Assembly (NCBI GenBank): GCA_003133405.1
Contig: PKXH01000093.1
Span: 69,111-106,515 of the forward strand
Length of the DNA: 37,405 nt
Source of the DNA: Acidimicrobiaceae bacterium
GTDB taxonomy: Bacteria > Actinomycetota > Acidimicrobiia > Acidimicrobiales > RAAP-2
Direction: 5' to 3'
The position numbers and the translations under genes are program-made. The notes under the pieces are model-generated. The model searched no databases, was not told the DNA's origin, and was given only the letters and a program-made list of their open reading frames with translations. Of this stretch, positions 23,699-31,786 are shown one piece after another; the first letter of the stretch is position 1, and every line of letters begins with the position of its first letter.

Positions 23699-25444
23699 AT
23701 GGACGGTTCCCCAGGCGTCAACGATTCTTCGAGGAGTGAACACGACGGCGTCTTCGGCGCAGATTCGCCGCGCGACTTTACCCTGAGCGACCTCGATCAA
23801 GCCACGCGGCGAATTGAGATTCTTGAGGAAAAGCTCCTCGAAGCCCGAGGACAACTCTCCCAAAGCCGGTCGAACAACGAGAAACTCGCCATCACCATCC
23901 AACAGACCCGCGATCAGATCGCGGCGCTGCGCGACGAGGTCGAAAAACTCACCCAGCCCCCGGCGGTCTATGGCACCTTCACCGGCTTTAACGACGACGG
24001 GTCAGTGGACATCTTCGCTTCGGGTCGAAAGATGCGCGTGGCCCTGCACCCGGGTCTTGACCCGGCTCTGATCGCCCGCGGCGACGAAGTCGTGCTGAAC
24101 GAATCGTTCACGGTCATTGGTGTGCGCGACTCGGACGGGCAAGGAGAAGTCGTCACGGTAAAAGAGGTGCTCGACGAACGACGAGTCTTGGTGTACGGTC
24201 GCGCCGACGAAGAGCGTGTGGTCGAATTGGCCGAAGCCCTGCGTTCGGTGAAGCTGCGTAGTGGCGACGCATTACTGTTGGATCTGCGCTCCAACCTCTT
24301 AACCGAGAAACTAATCCGTCAAGAGGCCGAAGAGTTGGTTCTCGAAGAGGTGCCCGACATCACCTACGCCGACGTGGGGGGACTCGACGCCCAGATCGAG
24401 GCAATCACCGACGCCGTGGAGCTCCCGTACCTGCACCGCGCTCTCTTTAACGACTACGACCTTCCGGCGCCCAAGGGCATCTTGCTGTACGGCCCCCCGG
24501 GATGCGGCAAGACGCTGATCGCCAAGGCGGTGGCGAACTCGCTATCCCAGAAGGTCGGCGAATTGACCGGCAACCGCAACGTGCGCTCATATTTCTTGAA
24601 CATCAAAGGCCCCGAACTCCTGAATAAGTACGTGGGCGAGACCGAACGCCAGATCCGCGTGGTCTTTCAACGGGCACGCGAAAAGGCGGAGGAAGGCGTG
24701 CCGGTGATCGTCTTCTTCGACGAAATGGACTCGCTGTTTCGCACCCGTGGCACGGGCATCAGCTCGGACATGGAGTCGACGATCGTTCCCCAGTTGCTGG
24801 CCGAGATCGACGGCGTCGAGTCACTACGCGACGTCATCGTCATCGGTGCCACGAACCGAGAGGACTTGATTGACCCGGCAATTCTGCGCCCGGGCCGACT
24901 CGACGTGAAGATCAAGATCGAACGTCCCGACGCCGACGCGGCCGCCCAGATCTTCCAGCGCTATCTCCATACCGAGTTGCCCCTCGACGAGTCGATGATT
25001 CGAGAACTCGGCGGCGGCGATCGTGCCAAGGCGGTCCAGTCGATCATCGAAGAGACGGTGACACACATGTTTCGCATCGACGACGAGAACCGCTTTCTCG
25101 AAGTCACTTACCAAGGCGGGGACAAGGAAGTTCTGTACTTCAAGGACTTCGCCTCTGGAGCGATGATCGAGAACATAGTTCGTCGCGCCAAGAAGATCGC
25201 CGTAAAACGTGAGATCGCCGGGCAAGGTCGAGGACTGCGCCAGAACGACCTCTTCGAATCGATCCGTCAGGAGTTCCGTGAGAACGAAGACCTGCCGAAC
25301 ACGACCAACCCCGACGACTGGGCTCGCATCTCAGGTAAGAAGGGAGAGCGGATCATCTTCATCCGCACCCTGATAAATCGTGAAGAAGACGACGTGAAGG
25401 GTGGTCGGTCAATCCAACACGTGGGCACTGGACAGTATCTCTAA
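23699..25444 (+). CDS. arc: Proteasome-associated AAA+ ATPase (Arc/Mpa)
   Basis: This is the hexameric unfoldase that binds Pup through N-terminal coiled coils and threads pupylated proteins into the 20S core. The 581 residues show a disordered N-terminus, a coiled coil (about 32-82, [20 protein letters not shown] and on), two OB-fold domains (about 90-230), Walker A GPPGCGKT (about 264), Walker [10 protein letters not shown] (about 335-343), the arginine-finger region [19 protein letters not shown] and the extreme C-terminal GQYL, the tail that docks into the proteasome alpha ring. Length matches mycobacterial Mpa (about 609). dop follows after four bases. Confidence 0.97.
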   Translation: MDGSPGVNDSSRSEHDGVFGADSPRDFTLSDLDQATRRIEILEEKLLEARGQLSQSRSNNEKLAITIQQTRDQIAALRDEVEKLTQPPAVYGTFTGFNDDGSVDIFASGRKMRVALHPGLDPALIARGDEVVLNESFTVIGVRDSDGQGEVVTVKEVLDERRVLVYGRADEERVVELAEALRSVKLRSGDALLLDLRSNLLTEKLIRQEAEELVLEEVPDITYADVGGLDAQIEAITDAVELPYLHRALFNDYDLPAPKGILLYGPPGCGKTLIAKAVANSLSQKVGELTGNRNVRSYFLNIKGPELLNKYVGETERQIRVVFQRAREKAEEGVPVIVFFDEMDSLFRTRGTGISSDMESTIVPQLLAEIDGVESLRDVIVIGATNREDLIDPAILRPGRLDVKIKIERPDADAAAQIFQRYLHTELPLDESMIRELGGGDRAKAVQSIIEETVTHMFRIDDENRFLEVTYQGGDKEVLYFKDFASGAMIENIVRRAKKIAVKREIAGQGRGLRQNDLFESIRQEFRENEDLPNTTNPDDWARISGKKGERIIFIRTLINREEDDVKGGRSIQHVGTGQYL

Positions 25445-25448
25445 CTCC

Positions 25449-26936
25449 ATGGCGATTGCGAAGGTTCTCGGTATCGAGACGGAGTACGGCATCGCTGGGG
25501 GACCCGACTTGGATCCCATCACTTCTTCGAGCATTATCGTCAACGCGTACGCTCAGCAAGGTCGAACGCGCATCAACTGGGACTTCGAGGGAGAGACGCC
25601 CGAGATGGACGCGCGCGGGCGCGTCGACCTGACCTCCTTCGCGCCGATCGTCGAGACTCATCTCGCCAATACCGTATTGACCAACGGCGCGCGACTGTAC
25701 GTCGACCATGCCCACCCAGAGTATTCATCGCCCGAATGTCGCACGCCGCGAGAGGCCACGCTCTATGACGTCGCCGGCGAAGAGGTAATGCGTCGCGCCC
25801 TCGACATCGCGAACAACTCGCTGGAACCCAGCCAAGCCATTTCGCTCTACAAGAACAACTCTGACGGCAAGGGCAACTCGTATGGCACGCACGAGAACTA
25901 CCTCGTTCGCCGCGACCTAGAGTTCGCCCATCTCATTCGGGCGATGGTGCCTCACTTCGTCTCTCGCCAAGTGGTCGTCGGCGCCGGCAAAGTTGGTGCG
26001 GAGACCGAGGGAGCCCTGGACTACAACCCCGACTTTCAGCTCTCTCAGCGATCCGAATTCTTCGAGGAGGTCGTGGGCTTGGAGACCACGTTAAAACGAC
26101 CCATCATCAATACCCGCGACGAGCCTCATTGCGACGCGGAGCGCTTCCGACGCCTTCACGTCATCATCGGTGACGCCAATATGAGCCAGATGGCCACCTT
26201 CATCAAGCTCGGTTCCACCGCCCTTCTACTCGCCTCGCTCGAAGAGTTCGGAGCGCGGAACTTCCCCGCCATGCCAAAAGCGCCCGTCCACGCAGTGCGC
26301 TCGTTCGCGAGAGACCTCACTCTGCGCGAATCCGTGCCCTGTGACGACGATCGTTCGAGAAGCGCGTGGGACTTCCAAGACGAACTGTGGCTTCTGGCTA
26401 ACTCGTACGTGGGGCGTACCGGCGCGAGTGCCGTCGCGCCAAGCGACGAGGTGGAGCTGATAATGACCCAGTGGCGAGAAATGCTCGACGGGGTACGTGA
26501 TAATCGAGACGCCGTAGCCGATCGTGTCGATTGGGTGGCGAAGTGGCGCGTGGTGGACGGCTACCAGCGACGGTACTCACTGGGTGCCGGCAGCGCGAAA
26601 CTTCGCGCCATTGACCTGCAATATCACGACCTTCGCCCCACGCACTCCCTCGCCCAGCGCGTAGGACTACGGAGGTTGAGCAGTGACGAGGACGTTCGTG
26701 AAGCCGTTCACAATCCGCCCGGTAGCACCCGGGCCTACTTCCGGGGCCAGTGCGTGGCGCGATTCCCCGAGCAGATTGTCGCCGCTAACTGGGATTCGGT
26801 GGTCTTTGACCTTGGAGAGGGACCCTTACAACGCGTACCGATGATTGATCCTTTGAGGGGTACGCGTGAATTGACCGCGGAGTTGCTAGAAACGAGTGCG
26901 ACGGCAAGTGAGCTTCTTGACGGACTAGACAGGTAG
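25449..26936 (+). CDS. dop: Pup deamidase/depupylase Dop
   Basis: Dop is a glutamine-synthetase-like enzyme that removes Pup from substrates and, where Pup ends in glutamine, deamidates it. I place the start at ATG 25449 (MAIAKVLGIETEYGIAG), four bases after arc; the upstream in-frame ATG at 25401 lies inside arc and would add residues before the universally N-terminal GIETEYG motif. Also visible are DHAHPEYSSPECRTPREA, YKNNSDGKGNSYGTHENYLV and INTRDEPHCDAERFRRLHVI, shared with PafA. At 495 residues it has the usual Dop length. Because the Pup encoded next ends in Glu, Dop should act here only as a depupylase. Confidence 0.96.
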   Translation: MAIAKVLGIETEYGIAGGPDLDPITSSSIIVNAYAQQGRTRINWDFEGETPEMDARGRVDLTSFAPIVETHLANTVLTNGARLYVDHAHPEYSSPECRTPREATLYDVAGEEVMRRALDIANNSLEPSQAISLYKNNSDGKGNSYGTHENYLVRRDLEFAHLIRAMVPHFVSRQVVVGAGKVGAETEGALDYNPDFQLSQRSEFFEEVVGLETTLKRPIINTRDEPHCDAERFRRLHVIIGDANMSQMATFIKLGSTALLLASLEEFGARNFPAMPKAPVHAVRSFARDLTLRESVPCDDDRSRSAWDFQDELWLLANSYVGRTGASAVAPSDEVELIMTQWREMLDGVRDNRDAVADRVDWVAKWRVVDGYQRRYSLGAGSAKLRAIDLQYHDLRPTHSLAQRVGLRRLSSDEDVREAVHNPPGSTRAYFRGQCVARFPEQIVAANWDSVVFDLGEGPLQRVPMIDPLRGTRELTAELLETSATASELLDGLDR

Positions 26937-26945
26937 AACAAACGT

Positions 26946-27140
26946 ATGAGTGAACGAGAGCGAATCCAAAAGCAGCGCTCCGAGCGCGCCAAGACCTCCT
27001 CCAGCGACGTCTCGGTCGACGCGACGAAGGGCGACCAGCTCAAGGCCGATCTCGACGACCTGTTAGACGAGATCGACGAGGTGCTCGAAGAGAACGCAGA
27101 GGAGTTTGTACGTAACTACGTACAAAAAGGCGGCGAGTAG
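26946..27140 (+). CDS. pup: Prokaryotic ubiquitin-like protein Pup (ends Gly-Gly-Glu)
   Basis: Pup is a 64-residue, intrinsically disordered protein tag. The first third is polar (MSERERIQKQRSERAK), the middle is the acidic helix that binds the Arc coiled coils (LKADLDDLLDEIDEVLEENA), and the end is FVRNYVQKGGE. The terminal residue is Glu, so the gene encodes the ligation-competent form directly; M. tuberculosis Pup ends in Gln. PafA links the side chain of this Glu to substrate lysines. It lies nine bases after dop and two bases before prcB. Its last codons contain a perfect inverted repeat (27105-27126). Confidence 0.97.
   Translation: MSERERIQKQRSERAKTSSSDVSVDATKGDQLKADLDDLLDEIDEVLEENAEEFVRNYVQKGGE
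27105..27126 (+). promoter_or_regulatory. 10-2-10 inverted repeat in the 3' end of pup, upstream of prcB
   Basis: TTTGTACGTA (27105-27114), two bases (AC), then its exact complement TACGTACAAA (27117-27126). In RNA this can form an eight-base stem with a six-base loop that ends just before the purine-rich GGCGGCGAG preceding the prcB GTG (27143). It may tune translation or processing between pup and prcBA. The structure is visible; the function is inferred. Confidence 0.5.
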
Positions 27141-27142
27141 CA

Positions 27143-27937
27143 GTGGGGCTGCCGCTCTTTAGCGCCCACGGCGATCCGGGCCCATCGTTCTGGCACTTCG
27201 CGGATTCCGCGGGCCTCACGTCTGCGCCGAACGCGACGCCGAGCGACTTCACGCACGCCACCACGGTGATTGCCGTGCGATATCAGGGTGGGGTCGTGAT
27301 GGTGGGTGATCGCCAGGCGACCGGGAACTACATCGCCAGCCGCGACGTTCGCAAGATCGAGCCGGCCGATCACTTCACGGCCCTCGCCATCTCCGGCAGC
27401 GCCGCGCGGGCGATTGAGTTGCTCAAAATCACGCAGCTCTCCTTCGAGCATTACGAGAAAATGACCGGTTCGACGCTGAGCCTCGAGGGGAAGGCCAACT
27501 ATCTTTCGCCCATCATTCAGCGGAACAATCTCATCTCGCCGTTGATTGTGGTGCCACTGCTCGCCGGGTGGGACGAAAGCAATTTGATAGGGCGAATCTT
27601 CGAGTACGACGGTGCCGGCGGGTGCTACGAACGTTTTGATTTCGCGACCATCGGATCGGGTTCGCCCTTCGCCGAGGGAACCCTACGGCTCGGCTTTCGT
27701 TCCGACCTCGACCGTGAAGCGGCCCTCGAACTCGGCGCCCTCGCCCTCTACGAAGCCGGCGACAACGATCCCAGTACCGGAGGGCCGGACTTCGTGCGGA
27801 ACATCTTTCCCATGATGGTCACCCTGAACGAACAGGGGTTTCAAGAGCTCTCGAGTGATGAAGTGGGGGAGCGATTCCGCGTCATAAATGAGCGTCGCAC
27901 CGAGAGCGGTGGCGTCGCGGGCGGAGCCCTTCGATGA
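27143..27937 (+). CDS. prcB: 20S proteasome beta subunit
   Basis: PrcB is the catalytic subunit of the 20S core, an N-terminal nucleophile hydrolase activated by cleavage of a propeptide. The 264-residue precursor has a 39-residue propeptide followed by Thr40 (HA-TTVIAVRYQGGVVMVGDR), which becomes the catalytic N-terminal threonine; GDR supplies the usual Asp. The propeptide is shorter than the 57 residues known from M. tuberculosis. The start is GTG 27143, two bases after the pup stop, with GGCGGCGAG as a possible Shine-Dalgarno. prcA overlaps by four bases (ATGA), coupling the 1:1 subunits. Confidence 0.96.
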   Translation: MGLPLFSAHGDPGPSFWHFADSAGLTSAPNATPSDFTHATTVIAVRYQGGVVMVGDRQATGNYIASRDVRKIEPADHFTALAISGSAARAIELLKITQLSFEHYEKMTGSTLSLEGKANYLSPIIQRNNLISPLIVVPLLAGWDESNLIGRIFEYDGAGGCYERFDFATIGSGSPFAEGTLRLGFRSDLDREAALELGALALYEAGDNDPSTGGPDFVRNIFPMMVTLNEQGFQELSSDEVGERFRVINERRTESGGVAGGALR

Positions 27938-28611
27938 GTAACTACTTCTACGTCGCACCCGAGCAGCTGATCAAAGACCGGGCCGAGTTTGCCCAAAAGG
28001 GCATCGCGCGGGGGCGTTCGCTCATCGCGGCCATCTACGACAAAGGCGTGGTATTGGTCGCGGAGAATCCCTCGGCCTCGCTCAACAAGGTCTCGGAGAT
28101 CTACGACCGCATCGCCTTCGCCGGGGCGGGCAAGTACAACGAGTTCGATCGACTTCGTGAAGCGGGCATCCGCTGGGCCGACAGCACCGGCTTCACGTAC
28201 TCTCGTGAGGACGTCGATGGCCGAGCTCTGGCGAACTACTACGCCCAACACTTGGGGGACATGTTTACCGAGGGGCAAAAACCCCTCGAAGTCGAAATCC
28301 TCGTCGCGCAACTGGGCAACAAACTCCGCCCGACCAAGCTCTACCGGGTGGCCTACGAAGGAACCATCTCCGACGAGCCGCGTTTCGCCGTCCTGGGCGG
28401 AGACTCCGAGACCATCAAGACACGTTTCGCGCTGGGCGAGGAATCGGTCCAGCCACTGAACATCACTCTGCGCAATGCGACCAATGCCCTCGCCGGACCC
28501 GAACGGACGATTCCGGCCACGGATCTTGAAGTGGGCATTCTCGAGGACCGCGGTCATCGACGTACGTTTTCGCGTCTGAGCGACGATCAAGTGAGCGAGC
28601 TCTTGGGCTGA
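27934..28611 (+). CDS. prcA: 20S proteasome alpha subunit
   Basis: PrcA forms the outer gating rings of the 20S particle and is docked by the Arc C-terminal tail. The 225-residue protein has the N-terminal alpha-type segment FYVAPEQLIKDRAEFAQKGIARGRSLIA, where the helix before the ARGRS turn defines alpha subunits, then the standard Ntn-hydrolase fold (GVVLVAENPS, KVSEIYDRIAFAGAGKYNEF) without a catalytic threonine. ATG 27934 overlaps the prcB stop. The stop codon lies within a perfect inverted repeat (28602-28623) before pafA. Confidence 0.96.
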   Translation: MSNYFYVAPEQLIKDRAEFAQKGIARGRSLIAAIYDKGVVLVAENPSASLNKVSEIYDRIAFAGAGKYNEFDRLREAGIRWADSTGFTYSREDVDGRALANYYAQHLGDMFTEGQKPLEVEILVAQLGNKLRPTKLYRVAYEGTISDEPRFAVLGGDSETIKTRFALGEESVQPLNITLRNATNALAGPERTIPATDLEVGILEDRGHRRTFSRLSDDQVSELLG

Positions 28612-28623
28612 GTTCAGCCCAAG
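28602..28623 (+). promoter_or_regulatory. 10-2-10 inverted repeat spanning the prcA stop codon
   Basis: CTTGGGCTGA (28602-28611, containing the prcA TGA), two bases (GT), then the exact complement TCAGCCCAAG (28614-28623); pafA starts eight bases later. It has the same geometry as the repeat at the pup/prcB boundary. There is no U-run, so an RNA-processing or stability element, or a weak attenuator, is more likely than a full terminator. Confidence 0.5.
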
Positions 28624-28630
28624 TCATCCC

Positions 28631-30001
28631 ATGTTACGAAGAATCTACGGCGTAGAGACCGAGTACGGGATAACTTTCTCGCTGCGCGGACAACGCCGAC
28701 TTAGTCCTGACGAAGTCTCTCGATTCCTCTTTCGAAAAGTCGTGGCCTGGGGGCGATCATCGAACGTCTTTCTCGAAAACGGCAGTCGGCTCTACCTCGA
28801 CGTGGGCAGTCACCCCGAATACGCCACCGCCGAATGCGACTCGCTCGAGGACCTGGTGGCCCAGGACAAAGCCGGTGAGTCGATCCTGCGCGAACTGGTG
28901 GGTTACGCCCAATCCCAACTCAGCGATGAGGGGATACGTGGTGACATCTTCTTGTTTAAGAACAACACTGATTCGACGGGCAACTCCTACGGCTGTCATG
29001 AGAACTACTGCATCGAGCGCATTGAGGATTTGAGCCGACTCGAAAACGTTTTCATTCCCTACTTGATTAGCCGGCAGATCTTCACCGGAGCTGGCAAGGT
29101 CGTCACGAATGCCAAGGGCACCGCGTACTCGATGAGTCAGCGCGCCGAACACATCTGGGAAGCGATTTCATCCGCCACGACCCGAAGTCGGCCCATCATC
29201 AACACCCGAGACGAGCCGCACGCCGATCCCGAGAAGTATCGGCGCCTCCACGTGATCGTGGGCGACTCCAACATGAGTGAGTTCGCGACCTACCTCAAGG
29301 TGGGGACCGCGGCGGTCATCCTCGCGATGATCGAAGACAAATTCACCGAGTTGCGCGATTACTCCATGGCGTCGCCCATCAACGCCTTACGCGACATCTC
29401 TTACGACCTTTGGAGCAAGGAACCGGTAAAGCTGGCGAACGGACGCGATTTGACCGCTCTGGAGATCCAAGAGGACCTGTGCGAACGCGCCGAGCAGTTC
29501 TCGGACTCCCACGACCTGCCCCCTGATCAGGCGCGCGCGGTCAGACTCTGGCGAGAAGTCATCGAGCAGTATCGCAGTGACCCGATGGGTCTGGCGGATC
29601 GAGTCGACTGGATCGCCAAACTCCAGATCATCGAACGTGAGCGCGAGCGTAGTGGCGTTGAGCTGAACGATCCCAAGATCGCGCTGATTGATCTGCTGTA
29701 CCACGACACGAACTTCGAGCGCGGACTCTTCTATCGACGGGCCTCTCGGGGGCATTTCCGACAGATGGTGAGCGAGGAACAGATTGTGACGGCGTCGACG
29801 ACGCCGCCCGCGACGACGCGCGCACACATGAGAGGTACTTTCATTCAAGCCGCGAAACTATGGCGCCGGGACTACACCGTGGACTGGGTGCATCTCAAGT
29901 TGAATGATGAGATGCAACGCACCGTGCTCTTGAAGGATCCCTTTAAGAGCACCGACGATCGATTTCAGAAGCTCTTGGCTTCTCTCGAGCGTCACGGTTG
30001 A
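28631..30001 (+). CDS. pafA: Pup-protein ligase PafA
   Basis: PafA uses ATP to phosphorylate the C-terminal Glu of Pup and forms an isopeptide bond with a substrate lysine. The 456 residues fit the family and show the N-terminal metal/ATP motif GVETEYGI, the LDVGSHPEYATAECDS segment, KNNTDSTGNSYGCHENYC, INTRDEPHADPEKYRRLHV and the C-terminal domain with TTPPATTRAHMRG. It is clearly distinct from Dop, its paralogue at 25449, being shorter and lacking Dop's extra loop after the first motif. No Shine-Dalgarno or leaderless box is obvious; translation may depend on ribosomes leaving prcA. Confidence 0.97.
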   Translation: MLRRIYGVETEYGITFSLRGQRRLSPDEVSRFLFRKVVAWGRSSNVFLENGSRLYLDVGSHPEYATAECDSLEDLVAQDKAGESILRELVGYAQSQLSDEGIRGDIFLFKNNTDSTGNSYGCHENYCIERIEDLSRLENVFIPYLISRQIFTGAGKVVTNAKGTAYSMSQRAEHIWEAISSATTRSRPIINTRDEPHADPEKYRRLHVIVGDSNMSEFATYLKVGTAAVILAMIEDKFTELRDYSMASPINALRDISYDLWSKEPVKLANGRDLTALEIQEDLCERAEQFSDSHDLPPDQARAVRLWREVIEQYRSDPMGLADRVDWIAKLQIIERERERSGVELNDPKIALIDLLYHDTNFERGLFYRRASRGHFRQMVSEEQIVTASTTPPATTRAHMRGTFIQAAKLWRRDYTVDWVHLKLNDEMQRTVLLKDPFKSTDDRFQKLLASLERHG

Positions 30002-30007
30002 GACGAC

Positions 30008-30013
30008 TAGCCT
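30008..30013 (+). promoter_or_regulatory. -10 box for leaderless lepB mRNA
   Basis: TAGCCT, six bases (AACTAC), then the GTG of lepB (30020). It lies in the 18-base gap after pafA, so lepB need not depend on the proteasome promoter. Confidence 0.55.
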
Positions 30014-30019
30014 AACTAC

Positions 30020-30625
30020 GTGCTTGAAGAGACCCCCGAGCCGTCTGGGCTCGTCGACCTTCCCGATCAGACAGCGACACCAAGTCCTCCCCGGAGGCGT
30101 TCGCGAACTCGAGTCATCGGCGAATGGGCGGCCATCGTCGTGGTCGCCGTCGCGTTCTCGGTCTTGATCCGAACGTACGTCTTTCAGACCTTCTATATCC
30201 CCTCGGCCTCCATGGAACCGACCCTGCAAATCGGTGACCGGCTGATTGTGGACAAACTCAGCGTTGATTTTGGGACGATTAACCGGGGCGACATTGTGGT
30301 CTTTAAGGCGCCGCCGAACGAGAACTGCGGCCCTAAGGTCGCCGATCTCGTCAAGCGCGTTATCGGCGTGCCGGGCGATCACCTCACGTCCAAGGGCAAC
30401 ACAATCTATGTGAACGGAAAGCCCTTGAAGGAAGCATGGACCCACACCGAACCACTCGGCGTCGCCATGGGCAATGTCACGGTGAGCGCCAATCACTACT
30501 TCATGATGGGTGACAATCACTCGGACTCGTGCGATAGTCGATATTGGGGCAGCGTGCCGCGCTCGGACATCATCGGCAAAGCCTTTGTGAGAATTTGGCC
30601 ACTTTCTCGTCTTGGCTTCCTCTAA
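30020..30625 (+). CDS. lepB: Signal peptidase I
   Basis: Signal peptidase I cleaves signal peptides from exported proteins at the outer face of the cytoplasmic membrane. The 201-residue protein has a cytoplasmic, arginine/proline-rich N-terminus (about 1-34), one membrane anchor (about 35-52, EWAAIVVVAVAFSVLI) and the catalytic domain: Ser64 in PSASMEPTL, Lys112 in VKRVIGVPGD and box E MGDNHSDSCDSR. It sits next to Tat translocase genes, which makes an export cluster. In M. tuberculosis the slot between pafA and the tat genes holds pafB and pafC instead. The GTG start is defined by the -10 box six bases upstream. Confidence 0.96.
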   Translation: MLEETPEPSGLVDLPDQTATPSPPRRRSRTRVIGEWAAIVVVAVAFSVLIRTYVFQTFYIPSASMEPTLQIGDRLIVDKLSVDFGTINRGDIVVFKAPPNENCGPKVADLVKRVIGVPGDHLTSKGNTIYVNGKPLKEAWTHTEPLGVAMGNVTVSANHYFMMGDNHSDSCDSRYWGSVPRSDIIGKAFVRIWPLSRLGFL

Positions 30626-30645
30626 GTCTTTGAAGGGACCGGCCC

Positions 30646-30651
30646 TACAAT
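30646..30651 (+). promoter_or_regulatory. -10 box for leaderless tat operon mRNA
   Basis: TACAAT, a near-consensus -10 box, then six bases (GGGGAC) and the GTG of the TatA/B gene (30658). It probably drives tatA/B-tatC-helY. Confidence 0.6.
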
Positions 30652-30657
30652 GGGGAC

Positions 30658-31050
30658 GTGTTCAGTTTGAGTCCCATAAAACTCATGGTAATTGCGGCCG
30701 TGGTTATGCTCTTGATGGGCCCGGACAAGCTTCCCGACGTGGCGCACAAACTGGGCGCGAGTTGGCGCGCGATCAAGAATCTTCAAGAGCGCGTCGAAGC
30801 TGAGGTGCGTGAGGCGATTCCCGATCTGCCGAGCACCGGCGACATTGCCCGCATTGCACGAAGTCCCGTCAATCTCTTAAATCAACTCGCCGACCGCGTG
30901 GACGCGAAAGAGGCGGCCGCCGCTGAGATCGCGGCGTCGACCGACGCACCAGGCCCAATGGCCGCGCCCCCCACCCCACCGCGGCGGCCCCCGGAGCCCG
31001 CGCCGCCTCGCGCCGACGACTTCGCGCCGCCCGATCCCTCACTGAACTAA
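30658..31050 (+). CDS. Twin-arginine translocase subunit, TatA/TatB family
   Basis: This is a small Tat component that works with TatC to export folded proteins. The 130-residue protein has the family layout: a short N-terminal membrane helix (about 5-20, SPIKLMVIAAVVMLLM), the hinge GPDKLPD, an amphipathic helix (about 29-60, KLGASWRAIKNLQERVEAEV) and a disordered, proline-rich tail. The Gly-Pro hinge is more like TatB, whereas the position in front of tatC matches mycobacterial tatA, so I leave the paralogue open. The GTG start follows a leaderless -10 box; tatC starts seven bases after the stop. Confidence 0.9.
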   Translation: MFSLSPIKLMVIAAVVMLLMGPDKLPDVAHKLGASWRAIKNLQERVEAEVREAIPDLPSTGDIARIARSPVNLLNQLADRVDAKEAAAAEIAASTDAPGPMAAPPTPPRRPPEPAPPRADDFAPPDPSLN

Positions 31051-31057
31051 GGGGACG

Positions 31058-31786
31058 ATGTCAAAATTTCGTCGCGCCCAGAGCGGTATGACGCTCGCCG
31101 AACATCTGGGCGAGCTGCGCCATCGCTTCTTGATCATCGCGGTGTCGATCACGATCTTTGGCATCCTGGGCTTTCTCTTCTATCCCAATCTTCTCAAGAT
31201 TCTCCAGGATCCCTACTGCGCCGCCGTCCCCGATCACTGCCGGTTCCTCGTGACCAACCCGCTTGACGGACTGACGCTACGAGTGAAAATTGCCTTCTTT
31301 GGCGGCTTTCTCATCTCGTCGCCCGTCATCCTCTGGCAGGTCTGGCAATTCGTGACGCCTGGCCTCAAAGCCAAGGAACGTCGCTACGTGGTGCTCTTCG
31401 TGACGTCGTCTCTGTTGTTCTTCTGTGCAGGCATCGTGGTGGCCTACTACAGCTTCGGTCACGCCATCCACTTCCTCAAGTCCATCGGTGGCTCCTCCTT
31501 GCTCACCGAGTACAACCCCAATCAGTATCTGACCCTCTTTCTCCTCATGATGTTCATCTTCGGTTTAACGTTTCTCTTTCCGGTCGTGCTGGTGGCCCTC
31601 GAACTCGCCAACATCGTCACTCCCTCGCAACTACTTCGCGGCTGGCGCTACGCGGTCATCGCCATCACCGTCGCCTCGGCGGTCTTCACGCCAAGTGGCG
31701 ACCCCTTATCGATGTGCGCCTTGGCGGTGCCGCTCGTGGTCTTTTACTTTCTCGCCATCGGCACCGGCAAGCTGCTGCATAAGTGA
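31058..31786 (+). CDS. tatC: Twin-arginine translocase subunit TatC
   Basis: TatC is the six-helix membrane receptor for twin-arginine signal peptides. The 242-residue protein begins with the diagnostic MTLAEHLGELRHR, whose Glu is part of the signal-peptide site, followed by the six hydrophobic segments and the periplasmic loop FVTPGLKAKERRY that is conserved in the family. The C-terminal DPLSMCALAVPLVVFYFLAI is typical. A purine-rich GGGGACG precedes ATG 31058. The stop overlaps the helY start (GTGA). Confidence 0.97.
   Translation: MSKFRRAQSGMTLAEHLGELRHRFLIIAVSITIFGILGFLFYPNLLKILQDPYCAAVPDHCRFLVTNPLDGLTLRVKIAFFGGFLISSPVILWQVWQFVTPGLKAKERRYVVLFVTSSLLFFCAGIVVAYYSFGHAIHFLKSIGGSSLLTEYNPNQYLTLFLLMMFIFGLTFLFPVVLVALELANIVTPSQLLRGWRYAVIAITVASAVFTPSGDPLSMCALAVPLVVFYFLAIGTGKLLHK

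Noticed and set aside
26831..26867. Nine-base inverted repeat (ACGCGTACC) with a 19-base loop near the end of dop
   Set aside because: Arms of this length with a long loop are expected a few times by chance in a window of this size, and it is inside coding sequence away from a junction.
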